Positions 37,999 to 47,524 of a stretch of DNA of 64,000 bases are shown in pieces. Position 1 is the first letter of the stretch, and each line of letters opens with the position of its first letter. Source of the stretch: Simiduia agarivorans SA1 = DSM 21679. GTDB lineage: Bacteria; Pseudomonadota; Gammaproteobacteria; Pseudomonadales; Cellvibrionaceae. Under the pieces are notes generated by a model that was not told the origin of the DNA, did no database searches, and was given only the letters and a program-made list of their open reading frames with translations. Made by a program: the position numbers and the translations under genes. Location of the stretch: positions 1,912,501 through 1,976,500 of the forward strand of contig NC_018868.3 in the NCBI RefSeq assembly GCF_000305785.2. The letters run 5' to 3'.

Positions 37999-39384
37999 TT
38001 ATAGCACCTTTGAGACGACTGATCTGAACTTCCCCGCAGCATTTCTGGGTATTTCGTCGCATTTCACGACCTTGAACTCTATCCTGTCATCAAGTCTTTC
38101 GCGCAGATTTCCTTTGAGCCTATTGATTGGCTCTTCACCAGAATTACTATCAAGCACGACATTCAACACCAACAAATCAACAGCTTCCTGCACGATCTGG
38201 CACTCCACTATCCCAACAACACCTTTAAACGCAGGGTCTAGTCTTCCGACTCGACGTCCATCGGAAAGGGTTACTACATCATCCTGACGCCCTTCGATAC
38301 TACGAATTTTCAACGCATGGGACCCCGCCAACGCGCTCGAATCATCAAGAACTGTAACTCTATCGCCAATTCGATAACGAATTAAAGGCATTCCTTCATT
38401 CACAAATCCAGTCAACACCAAGGCCCCTGATTCACCTGGCAACACATGGCGACCATCCTCTCCTAACACCTCTGCAATACCATAGAACGGGTTTGCAATG
38501 TAGTGCTCTATCGTCCCATACTGAGCGAGAAAACCCGCCATTTCTGCCTGCCCGTACTGATCATATACAGGGCAACCAAAATAGCCCTCCAAAAAGACAC
38601 GCTGATGTTCATGTAGAGTTTCACTGGATGTGACGATGCATTTTAATCTTCCCCTATACCTGATTCCTTGGCTTAGGGCTAAACGAGAAAGCTCATAAAT
38701 AGCAGAGGGATAAGAGTCAATAAACTCAGGCGCCCAACGCTCAAGATCAGCCATATAAGCGGCCGCAGTTGAGGAAGAAATATGATAACTCGAACACAAA
38801 AGCGTATTCATAGCATAGTTAATGCGACAAAACCTTTTTCTCTCACCATTAGAAAAAAGCTTACGCCCTGCAAATGTGGCGCTTCTATCAAGCGACGAAA
38901 CACCACACTTCAATAAAAAGTTTTCAAAATGCGCATAATTTAACTTCAACGCATTCTTACTGCAGCTTATATTTAACGGAGCCCCCGAAGACCCACTGGT
39001 CTGAATTTCAACATGATCCCGCTCAGCAAGTCTGGCCTTAAATAATTCGGGAGAGCGGCGAACAATATCTTTATCTAGAATAGGAATGGATTTCAACATA
39101 TCTGCTACAGACATGTTAGGTCGCAATGTCAAATTTTCGTAGCAATCCTGATAATAGGGCACATTCTTCTTTGCATATTCAAGCAGCTTAAACAATCTAT
39201 TACCTTGATAATCAGTAACAAATCTTGAATCCTCAAAACCTATCGATAGATCTTTTACCTCATTAAGACACTGAGTAAAACCGGCCCCATACCGATCGGA
39301 CTTCAGTCTGTACCCATAAAAGGATAGCGCGAAATCCTGCAACCTGGCGGGCAAGGCCATGTAAACACTATCTAAACTCAACAT
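37999..39384 (-). CDS. PaaK-like adenylate-forming enzyme (phenylacetate--CoA ligase family)
   Basis: ANL-superfamily protein, 461 residues, of the type found in capsule and EPS clusters (CapK-like). Motifs seen: P-loop QTSGSSGAPLNIS, YDQYGQAEMAGF, PLIRYRIGDRV and C-terminal AGKFRSV with the catalytic Lys. It may activate a carboxylic acid or amino acid for attachment to sugar, in concert with the adjacent acyltransferase; the substrate is not predictable. No carrier-protein gene is visible next to it. Confidence 0.82.
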   Translation of the reverse strand: MLSLDSVYMALPARLQDFALSFYGYRLKSDRYGAGFTQCLNEVKDLSIGFEDSRFVTDYQGNRLFKLLEYAKKNVPYYQDCYENLTLRPNMSVADMLKSIPILDKDIVRRSPELFKARLAERDHVEIQTSGSSGAPLNISCSKNALKLNYAHFENFLLKCGVSSLDRSATFAGRKLFSNGERKRFCRINYAMNTLLCSSYHISSSTAAAYMADLERWAPEFIDSYPSAIYELSRLALSQGIRYRGRLKCIVTSSETLHEHQRVFLEGYFGCPVYDQYGQAEMAGFLAQYGTIEHYIANPFYGIAEVLGEDGRHVLPGESGALVLTGFVNEGMPLIRYRIGDRVTVLDDSSALAGSHALKIRSIEGRQDDVVTLSDGRRVGRLDPAFKGVVGIVECQIVQEAVDLLVLNVVLDSNSGEEPINRLKGNLRERLDDRIEFKVVKCDEIPRNAAGKFRSVVSKVL

Positions 39385-39385
39385 A

Positions 39386-40624
39386 TTACTGACTAATTTC
39401 CCAATAGTCCTGAGCTAATTTTGCCCCTATCGCGCAAAAAGAATATTGGCATTCGACCAATTCGCGCCCCCTCGCTGCCAAACGGCTACGTTTATCTTGA
39501 TTAGAAAGAAGATCAACAGTAGCTTCTACAAACTCATCTGCGCCGCTCGCGCATACAACACTTTCTCCATCGACAACATCAATACCTTCGCAAGCTATCG
39601 GATGCGCAACCATCGGAATCCCCATAGATAGCGCATCCAAAACTTTTAGCTTTGTGCCACCACCTACAAAAATAGGGCAAACATAAACTGCCGCAGAGTC
39701 TATATAACACCTAACATCATCGACAAATCCCGTGATAGTTACTTTTTCAGAAGAAACATATTTTCTAAGTTTCTCACCATCACGACCTACAATAGTCAAA
39801 GTTAGATCAGGCAGAAGCAATGACAACTTTGGCCAAACCTCTAACAGAAAGAATTTCATAGCGGAATAGTTTGGATACCAACCGATTCCACCAGCGAAAA
39901 TCAATCCTTTTCGCATTGAAATATCAACTGATTTTGATCGAAAATAATTCACATCCACACCATTAGGGGCAACAACGCCTCCAACACCAAGATTAGACTT
40001 CATCCTTTCCCGGTCAAGATCTGAACAATAAACATTGAGACTTGCGGCCGAACAATACTTTGCCTCTAGCCGTCTAATCTTATATGCGTCTAGAAGAAAG
40101 TATATTTTTTTGAAAAAATTGGACTCCTCTCTCGCTCGCCTATACTGCATATCTGATTCGATATTATGATGATTTATTATTACTGTATTTGCTGGCAGAC
40201 CAGCCACAGAATAACACATGCCAATTGAATCCAAATGGACAATCGCGTCTGGATTCTCGACCAATTTTTCCGCAATAATTGATTGAATAGCGGAAGACTT
40301 TACCCAGTATTCAATAAATGGCGATAAAGAAAAAAATGCCCCAGCAGCAGCAATGTATTTTTGAAGCGTATTTGTTACCGACCGATCTGCGGCGATAAAT
40401 TTAACATCTGCAGCCAACTTAGACAGCTGCTCCTGGCAGACATCTAAGCCACGATTCAAATCACCAAAATTATCACGCACCAACCTATCACTTCGAATAC
40501 ATATTAGGTCTATATCAAAGTGATTCGAAAGCTCTTTCAACAGATTGTAACTTCTTTGAAGGGCGCCGCCTTTTGGGGGATATGGAATAAAATGCGAGAC
40601 CCATATTAGCTTTCTATTCGCCAT
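39386..40624 (-). CDS. Glycosyltransferase family 4
   Basis: GT-B sugar transferase, 412 residues. The N-terminal WVSHFIPYPPKGGALQRSYN resembles exosortase-associated transferases. The C-terminal domain has FAGGIGWYPNYSAMKFFLLE, TITGFVDDVRCYIDSAAVYV and PIFVGGGTKLKVLDALSMG (donor-site region). It is encoded in AT-rich DNA. It ends 1 bp before the adenylate-forming enzyme starts. Sugar specificity unknown. Confidence 0.85.
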   Translation of the reverse strand: MANRKLIWVSHFIPYPPKGGALQRSYNLLKELSNHFDIDLICIRSDRLVRDNFGDLNRGLDVCQEQLSKLAADVKFIAADRSVTNTLQKYIAAAGAFFSLSPFIEYWVKSSAIQSIIAEKLVENPDAIVHLDSIGMCYSVAGLPANTVIINHHNIESDMQYRRAREESNFFKKIYFLLDAYKIRRLEAKYCSAASLNVYCSDLDRERMKSNLGVGGVVAPNGVDVNYFRSKSVDISMRKGLIFAGGIGWYPNYSAMKFFLLEVWPKLSLLLPDLTLTIVGRDGEKLRKYVSSEKVTITGFVDDVRCYIDSAAVYVCPIFVGGGTKLKVLDALSMGIPMVAHPIACEGIDVVDGESVVCASGADEFVEATVDLLSNQDKRSRLAARGRELVECQYSFCAIGAKLAQDYWEISQ

Positions 40625-40672
40625 TCGAAAATCTTCCTTGACTCAAAATAAACTCCCATTCAGGCTTTATAC

Positions 40673-42130
40673 TTAACAGTCTGCATTCGTCATCGGAGGG
40701 CATGGTGCGAGCTCATCCGGAATTCCGATCTTATCATTTCTATTTGGGTATGCGCCGAGATCACTACCATTTTTACCCGCGCCACGGGCCGGCGAATCCG
40801 GCATCAACCGAAAGTTACCACCAACAACATTATAAAACTTTGGATCACCCTCAATAGATGAAGACTCTGCATTGGATTGAACATCCATATCCATTCCTCG
40901 ATAAGGCTTCAATGCCAAAGCTGATCGCCAAGCAGACAGATTCTGAAACACCTCTTCTTCGGCTGAGTAATAGAGCCCAGCCTGAACAGAAAATAGGGGA
41001 TATGCTAGGTTGTGGTCCGTATACTTAATGCTTGGGCCATATCGTTTTGTAGGATTGGTAAATATAACTGAACTATAGATAGTTCTGAATGCAGGTGACT
41101 GAGCGAGATCCAAGCCCTTCTGAATGTTCGTGCTCACTCCGTAAAAAATATTATTATATATTTCTACATTTTTGGTTCCACGAACCTCAATGCCACCTGA
41201 GTTCACAACGGTATTATTGAAAATCTTCAAACCGTTTGCTTGAACTGATGACTGATAAGTATCGTCATCGTAAAAACCACCGCAGTTATAAACAATGTTC
41301 TGTGATATTACATTATCTACGTGATGACCTGGCGCTGTATCATTATTGCTCAGCTGTATGGCGTCGAGAATTGTATCGTGAAAATAGTTCTTCCGAATAA
41401 TCGTGTTCCCTCTACTCTCATCATCTGGATACTTGTAATAGATGCCATTCGCTGCGTTATATATCTCATTGTTTTCTATCGTAACTTCCCACATGCGATA
41501 GGAATGAACCCCTGCGCCATTTTCCTTCGCCATATCGCCGCCAACTCGTATATCGTGAATCAGGTTATTGGCTATATAAGCCTTTCCTACTCTATCGGCC
41601 CTTATACCGCCGACGTTTGTACCTGACGGCCCGTCAATCGTATGTATATGATTGCCCACGACGGAAATGCCGTAGTTTCGTGACACAGAACCGCTTTGAA
41701 TCCAGACTCCAGCAAACTGACAATTGCGGAGCTCAAAGCCACGTATCTCCACATACTCAACCCCGTAAATTGTAAAACAGGGTGCTTGCATATTGTTATC
41801 TATGACAACGGACTTTCCCTCTACCGCTTTGAATACAATAGGGCTATCAGAGGTTCCAGAATTCTTGGGCCGAATACCCCACCATTGCGTACTCGGCGGC
41901 ACTGGATCCGGTTCGCTATATACTCCCTCATCTACATAGACCGTATCACCAGCAACAAGATTTTGGGCCGCATGCTGAATCGTTAACCAAGCTGAAGACG
42001 GCGATAGACCATCATTGCTGTCTGAACCTGCTTTTGACACGTAATATTGCTCAGAATACGCTACTTCGGCAGCTAAGAACGAGCACAGCGCTACAAACAG
42101 GACTATGACGTTTTTAATTAATAGATTCAC
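40673..42130 (-). CDS. Exported right-handed parallel beta-helix protein
   Basis: 485 residues from GTG 42130 (AGAGG upstream). The frame is open to 42208, but the GTG puts the signal peptide at the N-terminus (NLLIKNVIVLFVALCSFLAA). The mature protein begins YYVSKAGSDSNDGLSPSSAW, a DUF1565-like opening. Coil repeats follow (VEYVEIRGFELRNCQFAGVW, IANNLIHDIRVGG, VTIENNEIYNAANGIYY, IIRKNYFHDTILDAIQL). Such folds are found in polysaccharide lyases, epimerases and adhesins. It lies between glycosyltransferases, so a role in trimming or editing the polymer is likely, but catalytic residues are not identified. Confidence 0.83.
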   Translation of the reverse strand: MNLLIKNVIVLFVALCSFLAAEVAYSEQYYVSKAGSDSNDGLSPSSAWLTIQHAAQNLVAGDTVYVDEGVYSEPDPVPPSTQWWGIRPKNSGTSDSPIVFKAVEGKSVVIDNNMQAPCFTIYGVEYVEIRGFELRNCQFAGVWIQSGSVSRNYGISVVGNHIHTIDGPSGTNVGGIRADRVGKAYIANNLIHDIRVGGDMAKENGAGVHSYRMWEVTIENNEIYNAANGIYYKYPDDESRGNTIIRKNYFHDTILDAIQLSNNDTAPGHHVDNVISQNIVYNCGGFYDDDTYQSSVQANGLKIFNNTVVNSGGIEVRGTKNVEIYNNIFYGVSTNIQKGLDLAQSPAFRTIYSSVIFTNPTKRYGPSIKYTDHNLAYPLFSVQAGLYYSAEEEVFQNLSAWRSALALKPYRGMDMDVQSNAESSSIEGDPKFYNVVGGNFRLMPDSPARGAGKNGSDLGAYPNRNDKIGIPDELAPCPPMTNADC

Positions 42131-42211
42131 TTGACGGACCTCTCGACGCAGATAACAGCAAAATCGACTAGATAATACTAGTGGAAGCGGCTGTAGTCTG
42201 TTGTCCATTTA

Positions 42212-43351
42212 TCAATTTCCGTTTATAACTTTTTTGTATAGCTCTATCGTTTTTAAGTAATACTGACTTCTACCATATGGCCCACCCTCACTAACGTTAA
42301 CAAGAGCCGCTTCTGCAAGCTCTTTCCGCAACTGAGGGTCATCCATAAGCGTTAATAGCTTTTTCTTGAGGTCATCAATATTTTTAGACTCAAAAAGCAA
42401 TCCGTCTTTCATGTCTGTAATGACCGTTGGAATGCCTCCAGCGGCTGCCCCTAAACGAGCAACACCGCAAGCCGCAGCCTCAACCAAAATTCTACCCATT
42501 GCCTCAGATCTGGAAGGAAGAACCAAAATTGATGCGCGACCTAAAACTGCGGGCATCTCAGAACGATCGATCGGCGGCTGATAGACAATTCCATCACAAT
42601 CCAAAATCAAATTATCAAGAATAGTTCTGTCTGGAAACCAACCCAATATACGAAGACGCCAATCTCTCCTTTCGCTATAGATCTTTTTAAAAGCCTCAAC
42701 CAGCAAGTCAACCCCTTTCCTATACAGCGGGAATCCAACGAATAGAATTTCATTTTCCTGCTTGCGCGGAGTAAATCTGGAGACATCGACATAATTAGGA
42801 AAAACACTTACCTCAAGATGCTTTACATCATTTGCAAAATAGTCAAGCTGCTCCTTGTAAAGCAACTTGGCTCCACCTGCATTTTTTAACACGAATCGCT
42901 CAACTGTACGCATCATGAACAGCTTCAAACTCTTTGATAACCCTTTTGGCATATCTACGTAATTATCTTCGCCAGCATAGTCCCCGTTCACTTCAACCAT
43001 CAGCTTTGACTTGAAGATCCACTTCATGATCACACCAAGCAGGCCAGTCTTAGTTGGATCGTAAGTTGTCACCAAATCTACGTTCTCTTTACCACGAACC
43101 GCCCTCACTTCGCGAATCGCCATAAAAAGCATTCCTATGGCAGCGACCCATGATGCAGGCCGCCTAGAGGCCATAGTATATATTTTAAAATTAGCGTATT
43201 CGTAAACTGCATCCTTATTCGAAACAGTAAACACCAAACCACGAAATTCCTTAGACAAACTTTCAACGCGCTCTTTTAGATCGGAGGATACGTTATATCT
43301 CGGCCCTGGAAATAGCATTACAATAAATGGCAAATCAGTTTTTGAATTCAT
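42212..43351 (-). CDS. Glycosyltransferase family 4
   Basis: 379 residues from ATG 43351, which has AAAGGG upstream; an in-frame GTG at 43369 would lengthen the overlap with the preceding gene. The C-terminal GT-B domain has LFVGFPLYRKGVDLLVEAF, VLGRASILVLPSRSEAMGRI and EAAACGVARLGAAAGGIPTV. A middle basic/hydrophobic stretch, MKWIFKSKLMVEVNGDY, is common in family 4 enzymes. Likely adds one sugar of the repeat unit. Confidence 0.85.
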   Translation of the reverse strand: MNSKTDLPFIVMLFPGPRYNVSSDLKERVESLSKEFRGLVFTVSNKDAVYEYANFKIYTMASRRPASWVAAIGMLFMAIREVRAVRGKENVDLVTTYDPTKTGLLGVIMKWIFKSKLMVEVNGDYAGEDNYVDMPKGLSKSLKLFMMRTVERFVLKNAGGAKLLYKEQLDYFANDVKHLEVSVFPNYVDVSRFTPRKQENEILFVGFPLYRKGVDLLVEAFKKIYSERRDWRLRILGWFPDRTILDNLILDCDGIVYQPPIDRSEMPAVLGRASILVLPSRSEAMGRILVEAAACGVARLGAAAGGIPTVITDMKDGLLFESKNIDDLKKKLLTLMDDPQLRKELAEAALVNVSEGGPYGRSQYYLKTIELYKKVINGN

Positions 43352-44585
43352 TTGAAACCCTTTTCTCACGAACCAGAAGCTCTAAAACAACATACAGCGC
43401 GACAACATGCCACACCACTGGATAGTACAAAGTTGTAATGAACAAGCTGGATATAAAATAGCCCACTAGACCTGTAAATATGATTTGATAGTATATGCTT
43501 GATTTTCTATCTAACCCGCTATTTTCCATCCCCATTTTCATGCATCTTCTTAGCACCCCATAAAAACAAATAATGTAAAGCACAGTTCCTAGGGTTCCAG
43601 TCTCTGCAATAATGGTGAATGGCAATGAATGCGCCCATCGACCGCCAAGTGATTTTCTATTTGGGTCATACTCTGGATGAAGATATTCATAGTGAGAGAC
43701 ATTATACGGGTAGTTATTCGCGCCCACCCCAACAACTGGATTGTGTTTATACATTATCCAGGCTATTTCCCAAGAGTATATCCGCTCGTTTCTAGTGCCA
43801 TCACTAGAATCAAAGATACTTACAATTTCCTGTTTATAGTGATCACCGCCTGGAAAGAGTGGCAACGAAATAAAACCAATCACGGAGAACACTACGCCAA
43901 AGATCATTCCCTTTATTATCTTTCCAGAAAAGTATAGCAAGCATCCTATAACCGACATCAAACCAAGAAAGCCGCCTCGAGAAGAAGTAACAACTATTGC
44001 AAGGGATATTACGAGCCCAGCAAGCCCCCAAAATATTTTATGCTTAGCCCCACTCCCCAATTTATAAACACCAACTGAAACAGCAAGGCCAACACAGAGA
44101 GTAGCGGCAGCATCATTTTCATCCCAAGTAAAAGAGCCGGCCCCCCTACCTCCGTTTTTAAATACTACAATCGCTAGAATCAACGACACTATTCCAAAGG
44201 CTGGAATAAATCGCTCAAAATTATTATTAGCTAGAAGAATTGCAATAGTCGGAATAATCGCTGTAAACAAAAAAATTATGTAGGTCAAAGACTTATCATA
44301 TGCGTGAAAATTGTTGACAGCAAAAGGGATGTTGACGATCAAAACAAGAGTAAACAGTGCGTAATACTTAACCTCTCGGATTTTTAGGACTTGCCAGATT
44401 CTAACTTTAGTCAAAACAATAAATACCATCATGACACCTAGCAGCCCTGACAGGCGCAAAACTGACAAAGCAGGTATCATTGAATTCTGGGGCCGACAGT
44501 ATTCCATAAAATAGTAGGAAACAAGCAACAAAAATGCCCATTTGGGCATATCTGCGGACTTGATGATTCGGTCAATCTGACTCAT
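43335..44585 (-). CDS. O-antigen ligase/Wzy-type polymerase family membrane protein
   Basis: Integral membrane protein, 416 residues with about 11 hydrophobic segments. It has the family's large periplasmic loop, with YSWEIAWIMYKHNPVVGVGA, and an earlier SSRGGFLGLMSVIG, as in PF04932 proteins. In this locus it most likely polymerises the polysaccharide repeat units, or links glycan to protein; the two roles cannot be separated by sequence. It overlaps the flippase stop by 4 bp. Strongly AT-rich. Confidence 0.85.
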   Translation of the reverse strand: MSQIDRIIKSADMPKWAFLLLVSYYFMEYCRPQNSMIPALSVLRLSGLLGVMMVFIVLTKVRIWQVLKIREVKYYALFTLVLIVNIPFAVNNFHAYDKSLTYIIFLFTAIIPTIAILLANNNFERFIPAFGIVSLILAIVVFKNGGRGAGSFTWDENDAAATLCVGLAVSVGVYKLGSGAKHKIFWGLAGLVISLAIVVTSSRGGFLGLMSVIGCLLYFSGKIIKGMIFGVVFSVIGFISLPLFPGGDHYKQEIVSIFDSSDGTRNERIYSWEIAWIMYKHNPVVGVGANNYPYNVSHYEYLHPEYDPNRKSLGGRWAHSLPFTIIAETGTLGTVLYIICFYGVLRRCMKMGMENSGLDRKSSIYYQIIFTGLVGYFISSLFITTLYYPVVWHVVALYVVLELLVREKRVSNEFKN

Positions 44586-46024
44586 TTCTTTCTTATAATC
44601 TCCAATAGCGCTCTAATATCAGCTCGCATAAAAACTATAATTAGCAAGCCATAAATAAGACCGCCTGATGCCACAGCGCAGATCAACCTAAGCAATGGTG
44701 ACAACTCATCGTATAGGATCGACACGCACCATAGAGACACTATAAACACAACATTAACTAAGATCACATCTATAAATGATTTTAGGAATTCCCCAATGCT
44801 AGAACTGATTCGCGGAAGCACATACTTCAAAATCTGTATGTAAAGCAACGGATATACGAGCAGTAACGCAAGAATCATTCCCTCAAGATGCCATTGAGCC
44901 CCAACAAGCATGGCAATCAATGACATCACAGCCAAAGTTATCTGAAATTTAAATACTTCGTTTACTCGGCCAATACTTTCGAGGAATCTTGGCAACAATA
45001 ACAGTGAGACAGACATAGCCGCTACGCAACAGACCAACTGCAACGCAGTTTTCATTGGCAGCCACTTATCGGTCAGCACTATGAGAATGAGATCTTCGGC
45101 AACAAACGCCGCGCCCAGTAGAATTGGGTAAGAAACAAATACCAGATACCGGTGGAACCTGAACAATAAGTTCTTAGAAAGCTCCACATCATCCTGAACT
45201 TTTGAAAGACTGGCAAACGCTATACTCTGGAATAAGCCACCAATTTTATCCGTCGGCATTCTAGCCAGCGTTTCAGAGAACTGGAGGTAGCCGGTGCTCA
45301 CCTCCCCCAGTACGCCACCGGAAACAATCACGCTTGTTTTTCCATTGAAAAACTGAACCATTCGGGACATCATTAATCCAACGCCAAAGCGCGCAATCGG
45401 CTTTACCTCCACCCAGGAATAGTGAAAACTTGGTCGCCAGGAAGAACCATAAAAATAAATGACAGTAAGCACCAGCTCACCTGCGAGCGTGGAAACCACC
45501 AAACTCCAGATCCCATATCCTGACCAGGCAAGCAAAAATGCCGTTAGCGTGATAATGAATCCACCCGTCATTCCGGCTAGTGATGTGAAACGGAAGTCCA
45601 GCTCTTTTAATTTGATTGCACGAGGAATGATACTCAGCCCGGAGATTAACAAAATGAACGCAGCCACCCTGATAACGTCGGTGAGCATAGGGATGGCATA
45701 CCATTTCGCTATAAAGGGTGCCAGACAGAAGAGGATGCCGAACACCAAGCCATTGAGGCCCATGCTCAGCCAGAAAACCCCGTCCATCTCGGCTTTAGTC
45801 ACGCCCTTTTTTTGGATCACCCCGGCACACAATCCAAGCCCGCCCAGCATAAGTGACAAGCCCACAAAGATGCCAGATATCGCAACGATGCCATAATCTG
45901 CCGGCGCTAATACGCGTGCAACATAGATAGTAGAAATCCAGGAAAAAACCTGAGCAGAAGCTTTGCAGGCGGCCTCCCAGGCAAAACCGGAAACCAGCTT
46001 TTTATGAAGATCCATTTCTGCCAT
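44582..46024 (-). CDS. Oligosaccharide flippase (Wzx-like, polysaccharide transporter family)
   Basis: 480 residues with about 12-14 hydrophobic segments, starting KLVSGFAWEAACKASAQVFS. ADYGIVAISGIFVGLSLMLG resembles the PST/Wzx N-terminus. It should flip undecaprenyl-linked repeat units across the inner membrane. It is first in a minus-strand operon extending to 37414 (flippase, polymerase, glycosyltransferase, beta-helix, glycosyltransferase, adenylate-forming enzyme, acyltransferase). The gene upstream is divergent. Confidence 0.87.
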   Translation of the reverse strand: MAEMDLHKKLVSGFAWEAACKASAQVFSWISTIYVARVLAPADYGIVAISGIFVGLSLMLGGLGLCAGVIQKKGVTKAEMDGVFWLSMGLNGLVFGILFCLAPFIAKWYAIPMLTDVIRVAAFILLISGLSIIPRAIKLKELDFRFTSLAGMTGGFIITLTAFLLAWSGYGIWSLVVSTLAGELVLTVIYFYGSSWRPSFHYSWVEVKPIARFGVGLMMSRMVQFFNGKTSVIVSGGVLGEVSTGYLQFSETLARMPTDKIGGLFQSIAFASLSKVQDDVELSKNLLFRFHRYLVFVSYPILLGAAFVAEDLILIVLTDKWLPMKTALQLVCCVAAMSVSLLLLPRFLESIGRVNEVFKFQITLAVMSLIAMLVGAQWHLEGMILALLLVYPLLYIQILKYVLPRISSSIGEFLKSFIDVILVNVVFIVSLWCVSILYDELSPLLRLICAVASGGLIYGLLIIVFMRADIRALLEIIRKK

Positions 46025-46151
46025 ATGACCGTTATCCCTGTGTCATGCCTTCAGCTTGAAACGACCACCGAATAGCGGCCAAACGAGGGCATATATTGTA
46101 AAACGATTTAACGCTGAACTATACTGGTTTTTTGACGATAAGGAGGCAGCG

Positions 46152-46823
46152 TTGATCAGCTTGCTACGCCAAAGGATACAGGCACTTAGAATCCAACGAT
46201 TGCTAAACTCACTCCACCGCTCCGCCACCATCGGAGATCACTTCGAAGTTGACGGCGGCGCCTCTATCTGGAACGAGTCCAAAGATCCGACCAAGGTGGT
46301 GATTGGCCACCATACCCGGCTAACGCGCTCCACCATCGTGTGCAAGGCTAATGCTAAAGTACGAATCGGCAACTACAGCGTACTGCAAGACAGGGTCGCT
46401 ATTCAGTGTGCCAGTGAAATCACCATCGGGAATTACGTCGGCATCGCCTCCGGCACTGTGGTATCTGATAACAACACCCATGCACTTGGCGCAGAGAACT
46501 GGATCAAACACCGGATAACAGTGGCGCCTGGCGGCCCTGGTTACCCGGGGCTCGGCAATGGATGGGAACTCAGCGACAAGGCGCCAATCGTCATTGCAGA
46601 CGCAGTCTGGATTGGCGCAAACTGCAGGGTATGCAAAGGTGTCACCATTGGTGAAGGAGCGGTTGTAGCCTCCCATTCGGTCGTAACCAAAGATGTTGCA
46701 CCCTATACGGTCGTTGCAGGCAACCCCGCCAAACCCGTCAAACAGCTTGATGCGCCATCAGAAGCCATAGAGGCCATTGCAGCCCGCATCCTGGCTGAGC
46801 AAAACGCCTCAGTGAGCCGGTAA
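46152..46823 (+). CDS. Hexapeptide acyltransferase (LbH family), probable TTG start
   Basis: The family core begins SATIGDHFEVDGGASIW and runs through VVIGHHTRLTRSTIVCKAN, EITIGNYVGIASGTVVSDNN and VIADAVWIGANCRVCKGVTI, ending YTVVAGNPAKPVKQL. Probable O-acetyltransferase for sugar or polymer, with His in SDNNTHALG as likely base. TTG 46152 is preferred because a full AAGGAGG (46140-46146) sits 5 nt before it, giving 223 residues. The frame is open to another TTG at 46056 that has no ribosome site. The 3' end overlaps the SGNH hydrolase gene by 15 bp on the other strand. Confidence 0.8.
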   Translation: MISLLRQRIQALRIQRLLNSLHRSATIGDHFEVDGGASIWNESKDPTKVVIGHHTRLTRSTIVCKANAKVRIGNYSVLQDRVAIQCASEITIGNYVGIASGTVVSDNNTHALGAENWIKHRITVAPGGPGYPGLGNGWELSDKAPIVIADAVWIGANCRVCKGVTIGEGAVVASHSVVTKDVAPYTVVAGNPAKPVKQLDAPSEAIEAIAARILAEQNASVSR

Positions 46824-47501
46824 TACAGCCTTTAGCCCGCGCACCAAGGCACGGTACCCCTGCTCATTCAGGTGGAGACCATCCGCCTCATAATATTCTG
46901 CTGCAGGCAGGCCATCGGCACCCTTCAAGAATGGATTCGGATCAATGAAGCGGCAATTAGATACAGACCCGCAGAGCTGCCCTGCAGCCTGGTTATAGCC
47001 TGTGATTCTGTTATTAATGCCATTGCATCCACTTGCAAACAACTCCAGCTGCAGCCCAATCACATTGATATCCGGGCTTTTACCAATAAACTCCAGGGTT
47101 GCCGCCAAAGCTCTCAACGTTTGCGTCTCTCCTGCATCACACAAGTCATTGTAGCCTGCAAGTATATATACCGCAGCTGCGTGATGAATCTTGGGATACT
47201 GATGCAAACGGTGTGAAAGCGCTGCCAAAGTCTCACTGCCTATGGACAGGTTGATCGAATTAAGCGCCACCTGAGATACATCAAGGCCCTGCATAGTGGA
47301 AGCACCGAGAAATACATGCGAGCTCGAAGTGATGGATCGAGCCAAGCGCTTATGGTGATCAGCCAGTACTTTCCGATAATTTGCATAGGCATCCGGACGC
47401 CCCACGCAAACATACCAAGTGGTTGCAAATGCCAACAGGCCCAGTAAGCTAGCGATACCTAGCAATTTGATCCAACTGGATTTCCCTAACCACCATTGCA
47501 T
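46809..47501 (-). CDS. Membrane-anchored SGNH/GDSL-type hydrolase
   Basis: 230 residues. The N-terminal hydrophobic anchor (about residues 10-32) puts the domain in the periplasm. SGNH blocks are visible: FLGASTMQGLDVS (nucleophile Ser in GAST), ILAGYNDLCDAGE (Asn block) and DGLHLNEQGYRAL (Asp-His block). Such enzymes deacetylate or acetylate polysaccharides. With the opposing acyltransferase next to it, it could tune acylation of this EPS. No ribosome site stronger than average was noted. Confidence 0.82.
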   Translation of the reverse strand: MQWWLGKSSWIKLLGIASLLGLLAFATTWYVCVGRPDAYANYRKVLADHHKRLARSITSSSHVFLGASTMQGLDVSQVALNSINLSIGSETLAALSHRLHQYPKIHHAAAVYILAGYNDLCDAGETQTLRALAATLEFIGKSPDINVIGLQLELFASGCNGINNRITGYNQAAGQLCGSVSNCRFIDPNPFLKGADGLPAAEYYEADGLHLNEQGYRALVRGLKAVLPAH

Positions 47502-47524
47502 TTCAAATAACCCTTCCGAGGCCC

